Program-made: the position numbers and the translations under genes | The notes under the pieces: model-generated | Database searches by the model: none | The model's input: only the letters and a program-made list of their open reading frames with translations | Told to the model about the DNA's origin: nothing | NCBI RefSeq assembly: GCF_023954305.1 | Contig: NZ_JAMLIG010000001.1 | Location: 3,492,001-3,556,000 of the forward strand | Origin: Mesorhizobium sp. | Lineage (GTDB): Bacteria; Pseudomonadota; Alphaproteobacteria; Rhizobiales; Rhizobiaceae | DNA: 64,000 nucleotides | Direction: 5' to 3' | In this document: in pieces, positions 1 through 9,588 of the stretch | How the letters are laid out: each line of letters starts with the position of its first letter | Position numbering within the stretch: the stretch's first letter is position 1

Positions 1-3000
1 TCGCGCAGGACGACCGTATCGCCGGCCATGGTGGCGCGTGCCGACAGCGCCGAGGCGAGCTTGATGCGAATACGGTCGGCCTCCCCTGCTTCTAGTGCGC
101 CGGCGGGCGCTGCTGCCAATGCGCGAAAGAGATCGGCGGCCTCGCCGAGCGCCGCGGTGTCGTTGCGGGACTGGCCGCGCGCGAGCTGCAGTTCGGCGAG
201 GTTGCCGGCGATCCTGCGCCAGTCGTCCGGGCTCCGTCGCGCGTCAAGGTCGGAGAGGGCGGTCCGGTAGGCGGCTATTGCGCCATCGATCGCCGTCTCG
301 TCGCCGCCCGGCGCATAGTAGGCCGCGTTCTGCAGGGCGACACCGCGGCTTTCCGCGGCGGAGGCACGGCCGGGCCGGTCGGTTTCCGGCAGCCGTTTCG
401 CCAGCGCCCCCCAGGCGTCGGCTGCCTCGCGCAGGCGGGCGACGTCGCCGGCGGCGCCGAGCTCGTCGAGCAGGGTGGCGAGCGCGCGCTGGTTGCCGAT
501 CCAGAGCGTATCGTCGGTCTCCTCAGCCTGCGCGGCGCGCCAGGCTTCGATGGCTTCGGCGCGCAGGCTTTCGCGGCCGGGAAGACGGGCGAGCTCTCGC
601 AGCGCGAGGCCGAGGTTGGACTGCGTGTTGGCCCAGATGCGGTAAGGCTCGGTGCGGGCCTCCGCGACCAGCGCCCTGCGGTAGGCGGCGATGCTCTGCT
701 CGAACAGCGCAGGGTCCGAGGCAGACACGGCCCGCGCATAAAGGGTCCGGCCGATGGCGGAGTCGACCGAGGCGAGGGCGCCGGGCGATGCGCGATCCGA
801 CAGGAGCGAGGCTGCCCTGTCGAGCGTCGCCATCAGAACCGGGTCATCCGGCGCCGCGATGCGCGCGGCGGACAGGACCGAGGCGACGATACGTTCGCGG
901 GCGTTCTCTGCGCGGACGGCCTCACCGCTGGCGACGGCGGCCGCCAGGGCGCCGGCCTGAACCTCGACCGAGTCCGCGATGCGGCCGAGCGAGCCTTCGA
1001 TGTCGCCGGCAATGCGGAGTGCGTCGCCGATGTTCGACTGGATGCGCGACCATTCGCCCGGCACCGTCTCTCGCGTCAGGATCTCGGCGGCCAGGCGATG
1101 CGCGGCGATGCCCTCCTCGATGAGACGGACATCGCGGCGCAGACGGCCGAGATCGCAGAGCGCGCCAGCCATCGAGGTCTGGGTGTCGGCCCATAGATCG
1201 GGCAAGGAGTCGCGGCTGCGCACCTCCAGCGCCTGCCGGTAGAAGCCGACAGCGCGCTCCAGCCCGGTGGTGTCGCCAGACTCGATGGCAAGGGAATGCG
1301 CGTTCAGGCCGGCATTCTGCAAGACATCCGACCAGGTGACCGGGCTCTTGCCACGATCGAGGACGGGCAGCACCGACAGGAAGAGTTCGTCTGCCTGGCG
1401 CATCAGGCCTGCGTCGTTGCGCAGGGTGCCGAGATCGGACATGGCCACAGCCATCCGGTGCGCGGTTTCCGCCCATTGCTCGGGCAGGATCTCCCTTTGG
1501 CGAACCTCGAGCGCCTGACGATGGAGCGAGATGGCTTCCTCGAACAGCCTCGCGTCGCCGCGGGATCGGGCAAGGTCGGTCATGGCCGAGGCCTGTACGG
1601 ACACCGTGCGTGCCCAGACCTGCGGATCCTCCGTGCGCGGGACCATTCGCGCCAGTTCGGCGAAACGGTCGATCGCGGTGCGCAACACGGTTTCGTCGTT
1701 GCCCTTGGCGCCGACCTGGAACAGGGCGCCGGCGAGGTTGTGCAGCACGTCGATGCGCTGGGCGTCGAAGCCGGAACCCTCGGCATAGACGGTCAGGGCG
1801 GCCTCGTAGGCCGCCGCCGCTTCCCTCAGCATGGCGGGGTTGTTGTCGCGCTGGCCGAGCGTGACCAGCGTATTTCCGAGGAAAGTCTGGCTCGTCGCCC
1901 AGTCGGCGCGGTCGGGCAGGCGCTCGGCCCGCTGGACGATCTCGCGCGCCAGCACCGCCGCTTCGCGCAGATGGTCGGTCTTGCCACCGCGCCAGCCGGA
2001 GGCCTGCAGGGCAACCGCCTGATTGCCGCGATGCGACCAGGCGGCCCAGTCGTCCCAACGCTCGACCTGCTCGAACGCTGCCTGGTAATCCCTGGCCGAC
2101 TGCTCGTAGTCGAAGGTCATGAAGCTGGTCTCGCCGCTGCGGGCAAAGACGTCGGCGAATTCCATCCGCCGCGCCTTGATGTCTGCCTCCACCGTCTCGA
2201 CCGTCTTCTCGATCTCGTGGACGCGGGCCTTCGCCTGTTCGTGGAGGCCGATGGCGGTTTCGAGCGCGCCTTCCGAGATCGCCAGCGCGGCGAGTTCCGA
2301 CAGTCGGAGGATTTCGGCGTCGCTGCCGGCGACCACGGCGCGCTCGCGGCGCATCTCGGCGATCTTGGCGGTCTGCTGGCGCAGCAGCCTCTCCAGTTCC
2401 GCGGGATCCTTCGGCGCCTCCTCGCCCAAGGCCCGCAGCATGCCGTAGACCGCGTCCATCGGGACACTGGCGTCACGAGCGACTGCCTCGACCTGCCGCC
2501 GCTCGATGTCGGGAAGAGCGGCGATGGTGACGAGAAGCTGGCGGCGCTCGCGCAGGATATCGCCCTCGGCACCCTCGACCGGATCGGGCGCCGAGCCAAA
2601 ATAGAGCAGCCGGCGCAGGCTCTCGTTGACCCAGGGCCGCTGCCGACCGCCGGTCTTGAGATAGACCTCCTCGGCGACCATGCGCATCACGGTGCCGAAC
2701 TCCTCGCCGGTCATCGCCGAGATGTGGCGCAGCACCGCGGCCGCGTAGGGACTGTTGGCGCCGGCGTCGCCGTCGAGTGCGACCTTGCCCGGTTCGGCGG
2801 CGAAGCCGATCAGGGCACCGAGATTGGCGGCGTCGGCCGCGCCTGCCCCCGACGTCTGGCCGAAGCGGGAGACGCCCCGGGTCTCGCCCAATCCGCCGGC
2901 GCCGAGCGGGACGGGATCGGCGCCGGGTGCGGGGCGCACGATGGAGCCCGCCGGGAACGGATTGTCGCGGCAGGCGTCGAGGAGGATGATGGTCATGGGA

Positions 3001-3452
3001 GCCGCCGCGCGCAATTCCGCGAGGAGGTCCGTCAGCGGCACCAGCTTCTCACCCGCGTTCTCCAGCGCCGAGAGATCGGCATCGGTCGGGACGAGATAGT
3101 TCTCGCCTCCAGCCTCGATGCCATGCCCGGCGTAATAGAGCACGGCGACATCGGCGCCTTCGGCGTCCTCGACAAAGCGCTCGATGACGCGGCGCAGCTT
3201 GCGCGCATCGGCGTCGCGGGCGTCGAAGGTCTCGAAGCCGAGCTCGTCGAAGAGATCCTCAACCGCGCGGGCGTCGTCAGGCGGATTGGTCAGGGGAGCA
3301 AGATGTTCGTAGGCGCCGTTGCCGATGATCAGGGCGACGCCACGCAGCGGCTTGCCTTCCGTGGCCTGCGCCAAGGTGGCGGCGCATAGAAGAACCACCG
3401 CGCCGACAAGGCACGCCAAGACGTCAGCGATATACCCTGTTCGAGCGCCCAC
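1..3452 (-). CDS. Caspase family (peptidase C14) protein with C-terminal TPR-like repeats, partial
   Basis: The minus-strand frame stays open from a GTG at 3452 to the window edge (about 1150 codons, no stop), so the C-terminus is missing. Residues 1-30 look like a Sec signal peptide (hydrophobic core, ends AQA), so the protein is probably exported. Residues about 35-260 match the peptidase C14 fold: IGNGAY strand near 43-48, catalytic His110 in YYAGHGIE, catalytic Cys161 in LLDACRDNPF. The rest is helical with repeated W-x-NLG-x-AL-x-LG units spaced 50-60 residues apart, resembling tetratricopeptide repeats. Known bacterial relatives cleave after basic residues or act as scaffolds; the substrate here is unknown. 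The GTG start is chosen because it gives the signal peptide; the SD is weak. Both catalytic residues are present. Confidence 0.85.
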   Translation of the reverse strand, partial: MGARTGYIADVLACLVGAVVLLCAATLAQATEGKPLRGVALIIGNGAYEHLAPLTNPPDDARAVEDLFDELGFETFDARDADARKLRRVIERFVEDAEGADVAVLYYAGHGIEAGGENYLVPTDADLSALENAGEKLVPLTDLLAELRAAAPMTIILLDACRDNPFPAGSIVRPAPGADPVPLGAGGLGETRGVSRFGQTSGAGAADAANLGALIGFAAEPGKVALDGDAGANSPYAAAVLRHISAMTGEEFGTVMRMVAEEVYLKTGGRQRPWVNESLRRLLYFGSAPDPVEGAEGDILRERRQLLVTIAALPDIERRQVEAVARDASVPMDAVYGMLRALGEEAPKDPAELERLLRQQTAKIAEMRRERAVVAGSDAEILRLSELAALAISEGALETAIGLHEQAKARVHEIEKTVETVEADIKARRMEFADVFARSGETSFMTFDYEQSARDYQAAFEQVERWDDWAAWSHRGNQAVALQASGWRGGKTDHLREAAVLAREIVQRAERLPDRADWATSQTFLGNTLVTLGQRDNNPAMLREAAAAYEAALTVYAEGSGFDAQRIDVLHNLAGALFQVGAKGNDETVLRTAIDRFAELARMVPRTEDPQVWARTVSVQASAMTDLARSRGDARLFEEAISLHRQALEVRQREILPEQWAETAHRMAVAMSDLGTLRNDAGLMRQADELFLSVLPVLDRGKSPVTWSDVLQNAGLNAHSLAIESGDTTGLERAVGFYRQALEVRSRDSLPDLWADTQTSMAGALCDLGRLRRDVRLIEEGIAAHRLAAEILTRETVPGEWSRIQSNIGDALRIAGDIEGSLGRIADSVEVQAGALAAAVASGEAVRAENARERIVASVLSAARIAAPDDPVLMATLDRAASLLSDRASPGALASVDSAIGRTLYARAVSASDPALFEQSIAAYRRALVAEARTEPYRIWANTQSNLGLALRELARLPGRESLRAEAIEAWRAAQAEETDDTLWIGNQRALATLLDELGAAGDVARLREAADAWGALAKRLPETDRPGRASAAESRGVALQNAAYYAPGGDETAIDGAIAAYRTALSDLDARRSPDDWRRIAGNLAELQLARGQSRNDTAALGEAADLFRALAAAPAGALEAGEADRIRIKLASALSARATMAGDTVVLR

Positions 3453-3534
3453 CTGCCCAACCCTGACCAACGGGGAGTGTCGACAGACATATGGCGTCAA
3501 GATGGCACGGCTTGACAAGACCTGGACACGTCCA

Positions 3535-3559
3535 GGAACCGAGCCGGTCGCGGTGCGTT
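3535..3559 (+). promoter_or_regulatory. EcfG-type general stress promoter
   Basis: GGAAC at 3535-3539 and CGTT at 3556-3559 are separated by 16 bases, the consensus for the alphaproteobacterial general stress sigma factor EcfG. It lies 40 bases upstream of the small gene at 3599 and points toward it. The same arrangement with the same spacing occurs at 36767-36791. Confidence 0.7.
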
Positions 3560-3598
3560 TCGCGCAAGGCCGGCAAGCGGCTGAAGGGAGAAACGACG

Positions 3599-3784
3599 AT
3601 GGCAATCTCGAACGCACCAACGGGGAAGGGCAAGGAAGCCGCGAAAGGGCTCGAGCAAGCGACGCGAAAGGAGGAGCGGAAAGTCGAGGCGAGGACCGGA
3701 CGCGACCTCAAGAAAGGCGAGGAGCGGTTCGAGGAACGGTCGCGCAGCTCGGACGGCAAGAGCGCCGGATCAAAGCAGACCTGA
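3599..3784 (+). CDS. Small highly charged protein, putative EcfG stress regulon member
   Basis: This 61-residue protein is rich in Lys, Glu and Arg, has no cysteine or membrane segment, and looks soluble and probably disordered or helical. I do not recognise a named family. The ATG at 3599 is chosen over longer upstream in-frame starts because it follows GAAGGGAGAA (SD) and because the EcfG-type promoter at 3535-3559 would otherwise lie inside the gene. Small charged proteins under EcfG are common in rhizobia; a stress role is inferred from the promoter only. It is divergent from the caspase-like gene. Confidence 0.7.
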   Translation: MAISNAPTGKGKEAAKGLEQATRKEERKVEARTGRDLKKGEERFEERSRSSDGKSAGSKQT

Positions 3785-3951
3785 GCGCGACGGAAGCAGG
3801 GGCCAATCAACGGCGCGACACGGAATCTAATCTTAACATTGCCGCGCCGTATCCCTACAATCTACAGTTTCGAGAATGAGAGAAAGCATGCCTTAAACTC
3901 TCTCCTCTACAGTGAGGCCAGTATCGTCCAAACCCAGAAAGGCCCGGACGC

Positions 3952-6621
3952 TTGACCGCATCACGATCGACGGTCCTCCGCATGTTGCGCAGAGCCTTTG
4001 CCTCGGCCTACGTTCCCGCCGGACTCGCCCTCATCGTCGTGGTCTGTGCGGGCGTCTATGCCGGCTATCTCAACCGCACCTTGCATGCGCAGTCGATGCG
4101 CGCCGAGGTTCAAACCAAGATCGATCTGATCCGGGCCAAACTGGAAGGCCATGTCAACTCCAACATCCAGCTGGTGCGGGGACTGGTGGCGGCGATCGAG
4201 ACCGAGCCTGAGATGAGCCAGGCGCGCTTCGCGGCGCTGGCCGAAATCCTGTTCCGGGAAGAGACGCAGCTGCGCAACATCGCCGGCGCGCCGGACCTCG
4301 TCGTCTCGCTGATGTACCCGATGGCGGGGAATGGGAAAGCGATCGGCCTCGACTACCGCGCCGTACCCGACCAACGAAACGCAGCCTTGCGCGCAAGGGA
4401 TACGAGACAGCTCGTCGTGGCCGGGCCGGTGGCGCTCAGACAGGGCGGGGTGGGCATCATCGCCCGCTTCCCGATCTTCATCCGCAATGGCGATGGAACG
4501 GACAGGTTCTGGGGCATACTCTCCGCGGTGATTGACGTCGACAAACTCTACCGCGACAGCGGCCTCTTCGACGGGGACCTCGGGCTCGAGATCACGCTGA
4601 GCGGCAAGGACGCCACGGGCACGACGGGCGAGCGCTTCATGGGCGGACGCGACCTCGCCGACCAATTCCCGGTCACCGCCGAGGTGGTGCTGCCCTCGGG
4701 CAGCTGGCAGATCGCCGCGATCCCCAAGGGCGGATGGGTCTATACGCCGGGCAATGCTCTGTTCATTCGCGGCATACTGGTGCTGGCAATGCTGGTGGTG
4801 GTGGTTCCGATCTTCTATGCCGGCCGGCTGTACGGAGAGAGGGCGGAGAGTTTCGGCACACTCGCCCAGCGCGAACGCGAACTTGCAGACCTCTCGCAAC
4901 GCCTCGCGCTGGCGCTCGATGCATCGAAGATCGGCGTCTGGGAGCACAATACCGAAACCAACGAACTGGTGTGGGACGACCGCGTCAACGAGCTCTACGG
5001 ACTTCCCCAGGATGGAAAGCCGCGCGGCTATAGCGATTGGGTCGGGGCGATCCACCCCGACGACCTGGACCGGGCCCTGCGGGATTTTCAGGTCGCGGCC
5101 GAAAGCCACGGTGATTATGCTTCCGAATTCCGGCTGCTGTTGCCAGACGGCACGCTGCGCCACGTGCGCAGCAAGGCGAAATTCATGCAAGGCAGCGGCG
5201 AGGAGGCGCGTCTTATCGGCGCAGAATGGGATGTCACCGAGGATGTGCGGCTGCGCGAGGATCTCGAACGGGCGCGCTTCCTGGCTGAGATGCGCAATGC
5301 CGAACTCGAGGCGGCGAAAGCCCGCATCGAACATAACTCGCTGCACGATCCGCTGACTGGACTACCCAATCGGCGCTATCTCGACCAGGTTCTGGACAAC
5401 GTCGCGGCGTCGGGTGGCGGCGAGGAAACGGCCCTGCTGCACATCGACCTCGACCGCTTCAAGCAGATCAATGACACGCTCGGCCATGCCGCCGGCGACG
5501 CGATGCTTGTGCACGCGGCCAATGTGCTGAAATCGAACGTCGGCGGGGCCGATTTCGTCGCCCGCATAGGCGGCGACGAATTCGTCATTCTCTGCCTCAC
5601 ACCCGGTGGCTCGGAAAGGCTCTCGAGCCTTGCCGAAAACATCATCGGCGAAATGCGCAAGCCCGTCTCGTATCACGGACACCAGTGCCGCTTCGGCGTG
5701 AGCATCGGCATCGCGGTCGAGAGGGGCCGGGACGCCGATCCCAAACGGCTGCTGGTCAATGCCGATATCGCGCTCTACCGCGCGAAGAGCCGCGGCCGGA
5801 ACCGGCACGAATTCTTCACCGAGGCGTTGCAGGCGGAAATCGTCGGCACGAAGCGGATGGCCGACGAGATCCTGAACGGACTCGAGCGCAACGAGTTCGT
5901 CGCCTATTACCAGCCACAGGTCGACGGCAGCACGTTCGAAATCGCTGGCGTGGAGGCGCTGGTACGCTGGAATCACCCGCGCCGCGGCATGTTGCCTCCG
6001 GGATATTTCCTGAAGTCCGCCGAGGAACTCAACGTCGTCGCCAACATCGACCGCATCATCCTCGAGCAGGCGCTGACGGATTTCCGCCGCTGGGAGGCAA
6101 AAGGGCTTCACGTGCCGCGGATTTCGGTCAACGTCTCGGCGCGCCGGCTGCAGGACGGGGAACTGATCGCTTCGCTGCGCGACCTCGACATCCCGCGCAA
6201 CCGGCTGTCATTCGAACTCGTGGAATCCATTTTCCTGGACGACAACGACGACCTGATGATCTGGAATGTCAATCAGGTGAAGGAACTTGGCATCGAAGTC
6301 GAGATCGACGATTTCGGCACCGGATACGCCTCGATCGTCAGCCTCCAGAAGCTGAAGCCGCGTCGGCTCAAGATCGACCGGCAGCTGATCATGCCGATCG
6401 TCGCCTCGGTGAAACAGCGGCGCCTGATCGAATCGATCACCGAGATCGGCAAGTCGCTCGACATCGAAATCGTCGCCGAGGGGGTCGAGACCATGCAGCA
6501 CGCAGAGATCCTGCGTAAAATCGGCTGCGACTTCCTGCAGGGATATGCCTTCGCCAAGCCGATGAGCGCGACGGATGTCGAGCGCTTCGTCGAGGCCCAC
6601 AGGCCCCGGAAGGCATCCTAG
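3952..6621 (+). CDS. CHASE-PAS-GGDEF-EAL cyclic-di-GMP turnover protein
   Basis: Makes and/or degrades cyclic di-GMP at the inner membrane in response to a periplasmic signal. Order: TM near residues 20-40, CHASE-like periplasmic sensor about 50-250, second TM about 270-292, PAS about 310-430, GGDEF domain with intact GGDEF motif (near 542-546), then EAL domain beginning near 620. The EAL domain keeps EALVRW, NVSARRL, ELVES, IDDFGTGYAS, LKID, EGVET and LQGYAFAKP, so phosphodiesterase activity is expected. The inhibitory RxxD site five residues before GGDEF is absent (GGAD there). The first possible start is TTG 3952; ATG 3982 (residue 11) is a good alternative. The gene stands alone. Confidence 0.9.
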   Translation: MTASRSTVLRMLRRAFASAYVPAGLALIVVVCAGVYAGYLNRTLHAQSMRAEVQTKIDLIRAKLEGHVNSNIQLVRGLVAAIETEPEMSQARFAALAEILFREETQLRNIAGAPDLVVSLMYPMAGNGKAIGLDYRAVPDQRNAALRARDTRQLVVAGPVALRQGGVGIIARFPIFIRNGDGTDRFWGILSAVIDVDKLYRDSGLFDGDLGLEITLSGKDATGTTGERFMGGRDLADQFPVTAEVVLPSGSWQIAAIPKGGWVYTPGNALFIRGILVLAMLVVVVPIFYAGRLYGERAESFGTLAQRERELADLSQRLALALDASKIGVWEHNTETNELVWDDRVNELYGLPQDGKPRGYSDWVGAIHPDDLDRALRDFQVAAESHGDYASEFRLLLPDGTLRHVRSKAKFMQGSGEEARLIGAEWDVTEDVRLREDLERARFLAEMRNAELEAAKARIEHNSLHDPLTGLPNRRYLDQVLDNVAASGGGEETALLHIDLDRFKQINDTLGHAAGDAMLVHAANVLKSNVGGADFVARIGGDEFVILCLTPGGSERLSSLAENIIGEMRKPVSYHGHQCRFGVSIGIAVERGRDADPKRLLVNADIALYRAKSRGRNRHEFFTEALQAEIVGTKRMADEILNGLERNEFVAYYQPQVDGSTFEIAGVEALVRWNHPRRGMLPPGYFLKSAEELNVVANIDRIILEQALTDFRRWEAKGLHVPRISVNVSARRLQDGELIASLRDLDIPRNRLSFELVESIFLDDNDDLMIWNVNQVKELGIEVEIDDFGTGYASIVSLQKLKPRRLKIDRQLIMPIVASVKQRRLIESITEIGKSLDIEIVAEGVETMQHAEILRKIGCDFLQGYAFAKPMSATDVERFVEAHRPRKAS

Positions 6622-6786
6622 TATACATCGACCGCCTGGCTGCGGCCGGCGTCGCACCTCCCCAGCGCCCGGCGCGAGCACCGGCCGAAAAATCCGCGAT
6701 GACTCCGTGCAACCCTTGGGCTAATTGTGGGTTGTCTGGCACCTGCCGCGCATCGCGCAGGGATGAAGAACAGTACGGGGAAGCAT

Positions 6787-7707
6787 ATGCGTTGGAGAGG
6801 CCGTCGCCAGAGCAGCAACATCGAAGACCTGCGCGGGTCCAGGGGCGGCTTCGGCGGAGGACTAGGGCGCGGCGGCGGCTTCCGCATCCCCGTGGGCGGC
6901 ACGCGCAGCGGCGGTTTCAGCCTGACGACCATCGTCATCCTCGTGGTTCTGTTCTTCGCGCTGCGCGCATGCGGCATCGATCCGCTGGCGATGCTTGAAG
7001 GCGGCGGCATTCCGGGCGGCCAGACCCAGGTCCAGCCGTCGCAGCCCGGCGGCCAGACGGCGCAGCCGAGCGACGAGATGGGCCAGTTCGTGGCAACGGT
7101 GCTGGCCGAGACCGAGGACGTGTGGAGCGGCATCTTCGAGGCCGAGGGACAGACCTACCAGAAGCCGACGCTTGTGCTGTTTTCCGACCAGGTGCGTTCG
7201 ACTTGCGGCTTCGCTTCGGCCGCGTCCGGCCCGTTCTACTGTCCCGGCGACCGCAAGGTCTACATCGACCTCGCCTTCTACGATCAACTCGAGCGGCAGT
7301 TCGGCGCGGCCGGGGATTTCGCGCAGGCCTATGTCCTGGCGCACGAGGTCGGCCATCACGTGCAAAACCTGATCGGCGTGCTGCCGCGGTTCAATGAGAT
7401 GCGGCAGACGATGAGCCAGGCCGAACAGAACCAGATGTCGATGCGTGTCGAGCTCCAGGCCGACTGCTTCGCCGGCATCTGGGGCCACTACACGGCGCAG
7501 AAAGGGTTGCTGGAGGAGGGCGATATCGACGAGGCGCTCAATGCGGCCCAGCAGATCGGAGACGACACGCTGCAACGGAAGACACAGGGCTATGTGGTGC
7601 CGGAGAGCTTCAACCACGGCACCTCGGCGCAGCGCAAGACCTGGTTCGCGCGCGGCTTCAAGTCGGGCAAATTGTCGGATTGCGACACCTTCAACAGCCA
7701 GATCTGA
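6787..7707 (+). CDS. Neutral zinc metallopeptidase (YpfJ family)
   Basis: A 306-residue membrane-anchored metallopeptidase of the YpfJ / zinc_peptidase family. A Gly-rich N-terminus with Arg residues precedes one TM segment (about residues 40-60), then a Pro/Gln linker and the catalytic domain. The zinc site is HEVGHH (His186, Glu187, His190); a downstream conserved ELQADCFAGIWGHY block is characteristic of the family and supplies further active-site residues. ATG 6787 follows GGGGAA and starts a typical family N-terminus; a longer in-frame extension to 6727 lacks support. The substrate is unknown. Probably monocistronic. Confidence 0.88.
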   Translation: MRWRGRRQSSNIEDLRGSRGGFGGGLGRGGGFRIPVGGTRSGGFSLTTIVILVVLFFALRACGIDPLAMLEGGGIPGGQTQVQPSQPGGQTAQPSDEMGQFVATVLAETEDVWSGIFEAEGQTYQKPTLVLFSDQVRSTCGFASAASGPFYCPGDRKVYIDLAFYDQLERQFGAAGDFAQAYVLAHEVGHHVQNLIGVLPRFNEMRQTMSQAEQNQMSMRVELQADCFAGIWGHYTAQKGLLEEGDIDEALNAAQQIGDDTLQRKTQGYVVPESFNHGTSAQRKTWFARGFKSGKLSDCDTFNSQI

Positions 7708-7822
7708 GGATCGCGCGGTTAATGGCGGGTTGAGGCGCCAGCACAAACTGCGCGGGCCTGCTTAAACGGGGATTCAATTGCCTGCGGTATAAAGTTCTCC
7801 TCACGTGTCCGAGGGGGCAACG

Positions 7823-9421
7823 ATGCAGCAGAGCAAGACATCCTTTGCGAAGGACAGATCCGGCAATTTCGCGATGTTCGCAGCGATCGGCATGCTGCCG
7901 CTGCTGATGGCCGGCGGTATCGCGGTCGACTTCACGGCGCTGTCGAAGACCAAGTCGCAGCTCCAGCAGGCGCTCGACACCGCAACGCTCGCCGTCGCAC
8001 GTGAGGGCACGGAGATCAGCAACGCGCGAGCGACGCAGATCGCGGTCGACCTGCTGACCGGGAATTTCGGGCTGACCTATTCCGACCTCAAGATTCAGCG
8101 CGACGGTACGAAGGTGACGGTCGATGCCGTGTCGATGACGCCGCTCGCGTTCGGCAGCCTGTTCGGCTACGACAAATGGCCGGTTGTGGCGCAATCGAGC
8201 GCCGACATCGCCACAGTCAAATACGAGCTGGCGCTGGTGCTCGACACGACCGGGTCGATGAAGGGCGGCAAGCTCGCGGCGATGAAGGATGCTGTCAACG
8301 GCATGGTCGAATCCATGTCGTCGCAGGTGAGCAATCCGGAGCATCTGAAGTTTGCCGTCGTTCCGTTCGCCAACTTCGTCAACGTCGGCCCGCAATTCGC
8401 GCCCAAGTTTGACGAAAAAGGCAAGCGCATCAAGGGGACCGGTGCGTCGTGGCTCGATCTTGATGGCAAGAGCCCCGTCCCGCAGCACGAATTGCAGGCC
8501 GGCCTCAGCCGTTTCCAGCTGTTCGAACATCTGGGCCAGGATTGGGCCGGGTGCGTCGAGACGCGGGTGCCGAGCAAGAAGGGGGCTCACGATGTCACCG
8601 ACACGCCGGCGGTCAAGTCCGACAAGTCGAGCTATTTCGTTCCGGCGTTCAGCATCGACGAACCGGACACCTGGGGATACGCGAACAGCTATATCGCCTC
8701 TCCGGTCGACCCGCTCGACATGAGCGCTCTCGGCAAGACGAAGAAGCTTCTTAAATATGGCCTGCCGCCGACGCTCGCGGGCGAACTGGTATCCGGCCTC
8801 TTGCCGCTGGGCGGCGATACAAGCGAGTGGACCGCGCCAGCCGTGAACGCGTCGGGAGGGCGCGGTCCGAACAATGGCTGCGTCACCCAGCCGCTGATGC
8901 CGCTCAACTCGGACTACAAGGCAATTCTCGCCAAGGTGAACAGTCTGGAGGCCAACGGCACGACCAACATCATGGAAGGCGTCGCCTGGGGTCAGCGCGT
9001 GCTGTCGCCGGCGGAGCCGTTCAGCGAGGGGGCCGACAAGACGAAGTCGGGCACGGAGAAGGTCATGATCGTGCTGACCGACGGCGCGAACGTCTTCGGC
9101 AACCGGCCCGTGCCGCTCGGCTCGTCCTATGCGAGCCATGGCTATCTGGTCGACGGTCGCCTCGGCATTTCGGCCGGTACCGCCAGCACGACCAACAAGC
9201 TGATGAACGAGAAAACCCTCGCCGCCTGCGAGCAGGCCAAGGAGGACGGCACGACGATCTACACGATCCGGCTCGAAGAGCCCGATGTGGCGACCGGGAC
9301 GATGCTGCAGGAATGCGCGACGAGCCCCGCCCACTATTTCGACGCGCCGTCGCGCTCGCAGCTCGACGAGGTGTTCCGGGAGATCAATGGACGAGTGGTG
9401 AAGGTCCGGATCTCGTCCTGA
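7823..9421 (+). CDS. TadG-like pilus-assembly/VWA-domain protein
   Basis: A 532-residue protein with the TadE/TadG N-terminus: charged residues, the motif RSGNFAMFAA and one TM helix (about 13-36), which anchors it in the inner membrane with the rest outside the cytoplasm. A von Willebrand factor A domain begins near residue 132 with the MIDAS motif DTTGS (Asp141), and a later VLTDGAN supplies another metal-site residue. Tad proteins build Flp pili, but no other tad/cpa genes are in the window, so it may be an orphan paralogue as is common in rhizobia. The ATG at 7823 follows GAGGGGG; GTG 7805 is a weaker alternative. Confidence 0.85.
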   Translation: MQQSKTSFAKDRSGNFAMFAAIGMLPLLMAGGIAVDFTALSKTKSQLQQALDTATLAVAREGTEISNARATQIAVDLLTGNFGLTYSDLKIQRDGTKVTVDAVSMTPLAFGSLFGYDKWPVVAQSSADIATVKYELALVLDTTGSMKGGKLAAMKDAVNGMVESMSSQVSNPEHLKFAVVPFANFVNVGPQFAPKFDEKGKRIKGTGASWLDLDGKSPVPQHELQAGLSRFQLFEHLGQDWAGCVETRVPSKKGAHDVTDTPAVKSDKSSYFVPAFSIDEPDTWGYANSYIASPVDPLDMSALGKTKKLLKYGLPPTLAGELVSGLLPLGGDTSEWTAPAVNASGGRGPNNGCVTQPLMPLNSDYKAILAKVNSLEANGTTNIMEGVAWGQRVLSPAEPFSEGADKTKSGTEKVMIVLTDGANVFGNRPVPLGSSYASHGYLVDGRLGISAGTASTTNKLMNEKTLAACEQAKEDGTTIYTIRLEEPDVATGTMLQECATSPAHYFDAPSRSQLDEVFREINGRVVKVRISS

Positions 9422-9588
9422 TCGGCAGGCGCCGGTTCATCGGACAGGCGAATCGGGATGACGCGTCGGGAACCTTTCGGGCCGGTCTTAGGCCCCGACG
9501 AAAGCCGTCAGCGCCCCCGCCGGCCCTGCGGATAATGCCGCACCGCAACAAAGATGACTTGCCTTGAGGCCTGTTGCATTCCATAGAC

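Noticed and set aside
1296..3389. 697-codon plus-strand open frame
   Set aside because: It lies opposite the open minus-strand caspase frame, which has signal peptide and catalytic motifs. High GC makes antisense frames open.
3961..5346. 461-codon minus-strand frame over the GGDEF-EAL gene
   Set aside because: Shadow of a gene with strong motifs; no domain in the antisense product.
9422..9588. EcfG promoter at a GGAAC near 9469
   Set aside because: No CGTT at 16-17 bases downstream.
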